NCBI RefSeq assembly: GCF_013623905.1
Contig: NZ_JABKDD010000004.1
Coordinates: 229,452 to 293,451 of the forward strand
Reading direction: 5' to 3'
Origin: Brevibacterium sediminis
GTDB lineage: Bacteria > Actinomycetota > Actinomycetes > Actinomycetales > Brevibacteriaceae
Length of the DNA stretch: 64,000 nt
Shown here in pieces: positions 60,042 through 64,000 of the stretch. Below the pieces are notes generated by a model. It saw only the letters and a list, made by a program, of their open reading frames with translations. It did no database searches and was not told the origin of the DNA. A program made the translations under genes and the position numbers. Position 1 is the stretch's first letter, and every line of letters begins with the position of its first letter.

Positions 60042-61556
60042 TCATTCGACGGGGCTGGCCTCGGTCGGTTCGACCACCTCGGCGGGGTACTCTTCCTGGT
60101 CCTCCGGCTTGCGGATGAAGAACGCGAGGACGATCGGGACGATCGCGATGACCGTCGCCAACAGGAACGCGGCGTGACCGCCGGGGGCACCCGCCTCGGG
60201 GACGGACTTGCCCTCCGCCTGACCCGAGTGCAGGGCCGCGGAGTAGATCGAGATGAGCAGCGCGGTGCCGGCTGCTCCCGCGACCTGCTGCAGGGTGTTG
60301 AGCGCTGCCGAACCATGGGAGTACAGGTGGCGCTCCAGCGATCCCAGCGAGGCGGAGAACAGCGGGGTGAACGATGCGGCCAGGCCCAGTGACATGACGA
60401 TCTGGACGATGATGAGCAGCCAGATCGGCGTTCCCACGCCGGCCGTCGAATACGCGAACATCGAGGACGCGATCATGATCGTGCCGGGCACGAGGAGCGT
60501 CTTCGGTCCGCGGGCGTCGTAGATCCGCCCCATCACCGGTCCGAGCAGACCCATGATCATCGAACCGGGCAGAAGCACGAGACCGGACTGGGTGGCACCG
60601 AGTCCGACGACGCTCTGCAGGTACAGCGGCAGCAGGGAGAAAGTGCCGAACATGGACAGTGCGACGACGGCCATGATGATGACCGAGAAGACGTAGTTCC
60701 GCGAATTGAACACGCGCAGGTCGAGCAGGGCGCGATCACCCTTCTGCAGGACGAGCTGACGCCATACGAAGAGCGCGAGGAAGACGACTCCGCCGCCGAT
60801 CGTCGCCCACGCCAGGGTGCTCGTCGATCCGCCGCCTGCCTCACCGCCGTGGCCTCCGCCGAACTGGCTGAGGCCATAGACGATGCCGCCGAAGGCGAAG
60901 ACGGACAGAACGATGGAGATGACATCGATCGGGGCGTGCGTCGACTCGCCGAGGTTGGTCATCCACTTCGCACCGAGTGCCAGTGCGATGAGTGCGATGG
61001 GCAGGATGATGCCGAAGAGCCAGCGCCAGCCCAGCGAATCGAGGACGATGCCCGACATCGTCGGTCCGATGGCCGGGGCCAGCGAGATGACAAGGCCGAC
61101 TCGACCCATCATCCGACCGCGCGAATGTGCCGGGACCACGTTCATCATCGTGGTCATCAGCAGGGGCATCATGATGCCGGTTCCTGCGGCTTGGACGATC
61201 CGTCCGATGAGGAGCAGCAGGAAGCCCTGCGAGACGAGGCAGATGAGGGTGCCCGCAGAGAACAGGATCATCGCGGCCAGGAAGATCTGGCGGGTGGTGA
61301 AACGCTGCAGGAGGAAACCGGTCGTCGGAATGACGACGGCCATGGTGAGCATGAAAGCGCTGGTCAGCCACTGGCCGAGCTCCGGAGGGATGTCGAGGGC
61401 CTTGTTGAGTTCGGGAATGGCGATGGCCATCGTCGTCTCATTGAGAATGGCCACGAAGGCAGCCACCAGCAGCAGCCAGATGACCTTCATACCGGCGGGG
61501 TCGATGGTGTCGTTATGCTGTGTCTGCGCGTGTGCGGGTGAGCTGTCGCTGGACAA
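60042..61556 (-). CDS. MFS transporter, DHA2 (EmrB/QacA) family
   Basis: This 504-aa, 14-helix exporter shows the family opening VIWLLLVAAFVAILNETTMAIAIPEL, WLTSAFMLTMAVVIPTTGFLLQRF (motif A), and LIGRIVQAAGTGIMMPLLMTTMMNVVP (motif C region). A TTG start at 61556 is chosen because GGAG lies 8 nt upstream; an internal ATG 22 codons later is an alternative. It probably exports lipophilic drugs or biocides by proton antiport. A small palindrome lies upstream (61666-61679). Confidence 0.87.
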   Translation of the reverse strand: MSSDSSPAHAQTQHNDTIDPAGMKVIWLLLVAAFVAILNETTMAIAIPELNKALDIPPELGQWLTSAFMLTMAVVIPTTGFLLQRFTTRQIFLAAMILFSAGTLICLVSQGFLLLLIGRIVQAAGTGIMMPLLMTTMMNVVPAHSRGRMMGRVGLVISLAPAIGPTMSGIVLDSLGWRWLFGIILPIALIALALGAKWMTNLGESTHAPIDVISIVLSVFAFGGIVYGLSQFGGGHGGEAGGGSTSTLAWATIGGGVVFLALFVWRQLVLQKGDRALLDLRVFNSRNYVFSVIIMAVVALSMFGTFSLLPLYLQSVVGLGATQSGLVLLPGSMIMGLLGPVMGRIYDARGPKTLLVPGTIMIASSMFAYSTAGVGTPIWLLIIVQIVMSLGLAASFTPLFSASLGSLERHLYSHGSAALNTLQQVAGAAGTALLISIYSAALHSGQAEGKSVPEAGAPGGHAAFLLATVIAIVPIVLAFFIRKPEDQEEYPAEVVEPTEASPVE

Positions 61557-61665
61557 GACGGTGCTCCGTTCGGATGTGTCTGAGGGGCCCGGGATGTGGG
61601 CGGAGGTCGCACGCAGATGCCGAATCGACGCGCAGACGAAAGTGTCAACAGCATCTCAGACTAAC

Positions 61666-61679
61666 GTATTCCCGAATAC
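61666..61679. promoter_or_regulatory. Palindrome upstream of DHA2 exporter
   Basis: GTATTC-CC-GAATAC is a perfect 6-2-6 repeat lying 110 bp upstream of the exporter start, next to a minus-strand TAGTCT box (about 61658-61663). It is a candidate operator, but no regulator gene is adjacent. Confidence 0.45.
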
Positions 61680-61739
61680 CTCCGACAGTGGGGAGAACCC
61701 GAAATCGCGGCGATCTTCGTCACTGCTTGCTCGGTCTCC

Positions 61740-62612
61740 TCAGCAGGTGTCGTATCGGTACCCGTGATCGCCTGCGGCGACGAGGTCGCGGTCGCGCTGG
61801 ATCATCAGCGGCGGACGATCCGGGACGGTGCAGGCGGCGGCGAAGTCCAGCCCCGCCTCGGCGAGGGTGTCGGGATATTCGATGGCGAGGACACGGTCGC
61901 CGTAGATCTCGGTGTACGCGGCGCATTCGTCGAAGGCGGCGCATTCCTCGGCCACGGCGAAGTCGAAGCCGAGCTGAGAATGAGCGGTGTCGGCGAGCTC
62001 AGCGGCGTTCTTCTGTGCGATCGACAGACCATGGGCGTGGGCACGGTCGACATACGCGGCCGCGAGTTCCAGGGCACCGGTTCGGTCGATGTCGGGGAAT
62101 CGGTCGGCCGTGTCGAGATTGTCGATCTCCACGGCGTCGAATCCGGATTCGGCGCAGCCGTCGATGACGGGGCCGATGACATCGAGGATCTGGGATCGTC
62201 GGTCTGCGGTCGAGGGGTCGAGGATGTGTTCGTCCGGCCAATCGGGGTCGACGACCAGGTCACCGGCGGCATCGTGGAGCAGCAGGTCAGCGTGGTCGCG
62301 CCAGTCCGCAGCCTCGTCAGGTTGGGTCTGGAAGCCGTTGACGTAGCAGACGGAGTAGGCCCCGGTCAGGGGTGCGGCACCGGCGTCGCGGACGACGATA
62401 TCGATCCGACCCTGCGGATCCGGCAGCGAGTCATAGGTTCCGCCGAGCTGGTAGTCGAAGGTTCCTGACGTCGGCAGCGAGGGCGCTACTGAGGTCGGCA
62501 TCGTCGATGGCGGCGAAGCGTTCGCTGAACAGCCGCCCATTGCCACCGCAATGCCGATGGCGACCGCGGCCGCCATCCACCGCGGTGGAATCGGGCTCAG
62601 CAGAGGTCTCAT
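61740..62612 (-). CDS. GH114-like putative endo-alpha-1,4-polygalactosaminidase lipoprotein
   Basis: This 290-aa protein has a lipoprotein signal ending VAMGGC. The mature part matches the GH114/TM1410 TIM-barrel family: FDYQLGGTYD, GAYSVCYVNGFQTQPDE, GFDAVEIDNLDT (candidate acidic residues) and HGLSIAQKNAAEL. Enzymes of this family cleave alpha-1,4-linked galactosamine polymers, as found in some biofilms. The start at 62612 follows a TACAGT box by 6 nt, again suggesting a leaderless mRNA; an upstream in-frame ATG exists at 62663. Confidence 0.78.
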   Translation of the reverse strand: MRPLLSPIPPRWMAAAVAIGIAVAMGGCSANASPPSTMPTSVAPSLPTSGTFDYQLGGTYDSLPDPQGRIDIVVRDAGAAPLTGAYSVCYVNGFQTQPDEAADWRDHADLLLHDAAGDLVVDPDWPDEHILDPSTADRRSQILDVIGPVIDGCAESGFDAVEIDNLDTADRFPDIDRTGALELAAAYVDRAHAHGLSIAQKNAAELADTAHSQLGFDFAVAEECAAFDECAAYTEIYGDRVLAIEYPDTLAEAGLDFAAACTVPDRPPLMIQRDRDLVAAGDHGYRYDTC

Positions 62613-62718
62613 GGAAACACTGTAGACGGAGGCGGCCGGCATCGATGTCGCGGCGGAGTTCACACTCTCTTCGATTCGACGTATCGGATGTTCACTTAAG
62701 CGCTGTTAACGTCGGCAG

Positions 62719-62753
62719 AGGAGACGACCCGTCACCGAGGCGGATCGTCTCCT
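62719..62753 (+). promoter_or_regulatory. 5' leader hairpin of CHAP-domain gene
   Basis: AGGAGACGA (62719-62727) pairs with TCGTCTCCT (62745-62753) around an inner CCG/CGG pair, 42 bp before the start codon. GTTCACTTAAGCGCTGTTAACG (about 62688-62710) just upstream contains two GTT-AC-type half-sites. Control of translation or binding of a cell-wall regulator is possible. Confidence 0.35.
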
Positions 62754-62794
62754 GGAAAGTCACTACCAGTCACACAGTCAAGCGGAACGAACGG

Positions 62795-63394
62795 ATGAGA
62801 ATGACTCTGAAGAACGTCACCACGAAGACCATGACAGCTGCGATGATCGCCGGAGCCGCCGTGCTCGGCTCCAGTTCGATCGCCTCCGCCGCCCAGCCGG
62901 CTGCACCGCCCGCCGCTTCCGCGGGAGCCGCCTCCGCCGCAGCCGAGAACTCGGCTGCGGACTCCGGCACCGCCTCGGCGAGCCCGGAGGCGGAGAAGAA
63001 GTTCTCGAACATCGGAGACTTCCTCAAGCACTACAAGGGCCAGTCGCTGGCGAACTCGCAGGGCGGCTACCAGGGAGAATGCGTCAGCCTCATCTCCCGG
63101 GCCCTCGAAGAGGTCCACGGCGTCGACCACGGAGCGTGGGGCAACGCCGTCGACTATCAGGCAGGCGGCTCCGGCGGTGACAAGATGAAGGCGAACGGCT
63201 TCACCTGGCACACCGACCAGAAGTTCGAGAACGGCGACATCCTCGTCTGGGGCGACGGCGACAACACCACCGCCTACGGTCACATCGGCATCTACTACGA
63301 AGGCCAGGTGTGGCACCAGAACTTCAACGGCGACCGCAGCCTGCACACCTATGACGGCCTCATCGATGGCTACTTGGGCTACTGGCGCGCCTGA
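62795..63394 (+). CDS. Secreted CHAP-domain peptidoglycan hydrolase
   Basis: This 199-aa protein has a signal peptide (about residues 1-33, ending SSSIASAA) and an Ala/Ser/Pro linker. A C-terminal CHAP-type cysteine hydrolase domain follows, with catalytic Cys in GGYQGECVSLI and His in TTAYGHIGIYY. GDILVWGDGDN is a conserved CHAP loop. It probably cuts peptide bonds in peptidoglycan during growth or cell separation. The start at 62795 has only a weak purine-rich leader, and a second ATG lies 6 nt later. A strong terminator follows. Confidence 0.83.
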   Translation: MRMTLKNVTTKTMTAAMIAGAAVLGSSSIASAAQPAAPPAASAGAASAAAENSAADSGTASASPEAEKKFSNIGDFLKHYKGQSLANSQGGYQGECVSLISRALEEVHGVDHGAWGNAVDYQAGGSGGDKMKANGFTWHTDQKFENGDILVWGDGDNTTAYGHIGIYYEGQVWHQNFNGDRSLHTYDGLIDGYLGYWRA

Positions 63395-63410
63395 TAGGTT
63401 TTCGCAACGA

Positions 63411-63445
63411 CGAAGGCTCCGAACCACATTGGTTCGGAGCCTTCG
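63411..63445. terminator. Bidirectional terminator between CHAP gene and tRNA-Ala
   Basis: A perfect 16-bp stem, CGAAGGCTCCGAACCA with its complement, has a 3-nt loop and lies 16 bp after the CHAP stop. It is also 31 bp after the tRNA-Ala 3' end on the other strand, so it probably serves both. Confidence 0.85.
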
Positions 63446-63476
63446 TTCTACGAGTGCTGTCTCAAAACTACTCGAG

Positions 63477-63549
63477 TGGAGGTAAGGGGACTCGAACCCC
63501 TAACCCTCTGCTTGCAAAGCAGATGCGCTACCAATTGCGCCATACCCCC
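63477..63549 (-). tRNA. tRNA-Ala (anticodon TGC)
   Basis: This 73-nt tRNA has acceptor GGGGGTA/TACCTCC with one G-T pair, A73 and no encoded CCA. The anticodon loop CTTTGCAAG gives anticodon TGC. T-loop GTTCGAGTC and D-arm GCGCAATTGGTAGCGC are normal. In actinobacteria it typically forms a pair with tRNA-Ile downstream of gyrA. Confidence 0.96.
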
Positions 63550-63566
63550 GAAACGGGTTCACACCC

Positions 63567-63683
63567 TCACACCGAGTCGGTGTGTTCGGACCATTCGGCT
63601 TGGGCACTCTGGTTCTGGTGCCGCCACCCGAAGAACACTCCCAGTCCCACTAACGTGAGACCGCTGAGAATCCATCTTCTCAT
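63567..63683 (-). CDS. DLW-39-like microprotein
   Basis: This 38-residue gene between the two tRNA genes encodes MRRWILSGLTLVGLGVFFGW followed by RHQNQSAQAEWSEHTDSV. An excellent GAGGAGG site lies 3 nt before the ATG. The pattern (short hydrophobic N-terminal helix, then a charged end with W-x-E-x-TD) resembles the DLW-39 family, conserved near gyrA and these tRNAs in actinobacteria. AEW replaces the usual DLW. Function unknown. Confidence 0.7.
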   Translation of the reverse strand: MRRWILSGLTLVGLGVFFGWRHQNQSAQAEWSEHTDSV

Positions 63684-63720
63684 GATCCTCCTCGAAAGGA
63701 AATCCTGTTGTGACAGGACG

Positions 63721-63794
63721 TGGGCCTACCTGGACTTGAACCAGGGACCTCTTCGTTATCAGCGAAGCGCTCTAACCGCCTGAGCTATAGGCCC
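63721..63794 (-). tRNA. tRNA-Ile (anticodon GAT)
   Basis: This 74-nt tRNA has acceptor GGGCCTA/TAGGCCC, A73 and no encoded CCA. The anticodon loop CTGATAACG gives anticodon GAT. T-loop GTTCAAGTC is normal. Transcription runs leftward, first through tRNA-Ile, then the microprotein gene, then tRNA-Ala, from the promoter at 63818. Confidence 0.96.
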
Positions 63795-63817
63795 TCATCG
63801 GGTGAACCCGAAGTAAA

Positions 63818-63847
63818 ACAATACCCATCGACCGCAGCTAAACACAA
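63818..63847 (-). promoter_or_regulatory. Promoter of the tRNA-Ile/tRNA-Ala unit
   Basis: On the minus strand TTGTGT (63842-63847) and TATTGT (63818-63823) are separated by 18 bp, and the -10 box ends 23 bp before the tRNA-Ile 5' end. This is an appropriate layout for a tRNA promoter. Confidence 0.55.
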
Positions 63848-64000
63848 ATCGACGCCCAGTGACCCCTCTCACACCCTCCCAGAACTACTGTGAGTATTGA
63901 TGGTGGCTGGTCTGGGACTGGCTGGCAGAGTAGGAACTGACCGTCCCATCGATCATCATGACCCGCAGAACTACTGACTCGAACGATGTCCTCGTCGGGA
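63848..64000. other. Right-edge sequence without a supported gene
   Basis: No open frame here could be supported. By synteny, the end of gyrA or of the small membrane-protein gene that follows it would be expected to the right of the window, transcribed leftward. A short plus-strand ATG frame at 63958 has no ribosome-binding site. Confidence 0.3.

Noticed and set aside
62664..62794. ydaO/c-di-AMP riboswitch before the CHAP gene
   Set aside because: Such riboswitches often precede wall-hydrolase genes in actinobacteria, but the leader is too short and lacks the conserved ydaO sequence blocks.

Overview
The window is high-GC actinobacterial chromosome, most likely Brevibacterium or a close relative in the Micrococcales. 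Support for this is inference from content: a linocin-M18-type encapsulin with a DyP peroxidase, a complete mevalonate pathway, the actinobacterial fhaA-fhaB-pstP-rodA-pbpA-pknA-pknB cluster, CrgA, a class E sortase, frequent GTG starts, apparent leaderless transcripts and TAGACT-type -10 boxes. No prophage, insertion sequence, transposase or CRISPR array was seen.

Layout. 0-5.7 kb: the start of a DNA polymerase I-like gene, an FAD-linked oxidase, an MFS exporter with a divergent TetR regulator and two identical palindromic operators, and a YciI-like gene paired with a SigJ-type sigma factor. 5.8-12.5 kb: a tightly overlapping mevalonate operon (mvaK1-mvaD-mvaK2-fni-mvaA-mvaS) that makes IPP/DMAPP from acetoacetyl-CoA and acetyl-CoA. 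12.7-23 kb: tRNA-Leu(CAG), then the cell-growth signalling operon (two FHA proteins, PP2C phosphatase, RodA flippase/polymerase, class B PBP, kinases PknA and PknB). 23-28.4 kb: a GyrI-like protein, a PabA/TrpG-type amidotransferase, a 55-aa membrane protein, a class E sortase, CrgA, a cluster of DnaA-box-like sites, a rhomboid protease and a cyclophilin.

From fhaA to the cyclophilin, and again at the right edge (tRNA-Ala, a DLW-39-like microprotein, tRNA-Ile), the gene order matches what is known for the actinobacterial oriC neighbourhood, in which gyrA-tRNA-Ile-tRNA-Ala is followed closely by ppiA. Here about 35 kb (28.4-63.4 kb) separates those halves. That block holds argS, a tricorn protease, a cyclohexanecarboxylate-type CoA degradation cluster (BadI, AliB, BadH, AliA homologues plus a TetR regulator), the encapsulin-DyP nanocompartment operon, several regulator-plus-MFS efflux units (TetR, HxlR and MarR types), a semialdehyde dehydrogenase, a DtxR-family regulator with a CaCA exchanger, a UvrA2-like ABC protein, a DHA2 exporter, a GH114-like lipoprotein and a secreted CHAP-type hydrolase.

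Recurring non-coding features are unusually long, near-perfect hairpins between convergent genes (stems of 25-27 bp), a dispersed hairpin repeat present at about 36.1 and 42.4 kb, perfect inverted-repeat operators in front of most regulators, and -10 boxes placed about 7 nt from a start codon, which suggests leaderless mRNAs.
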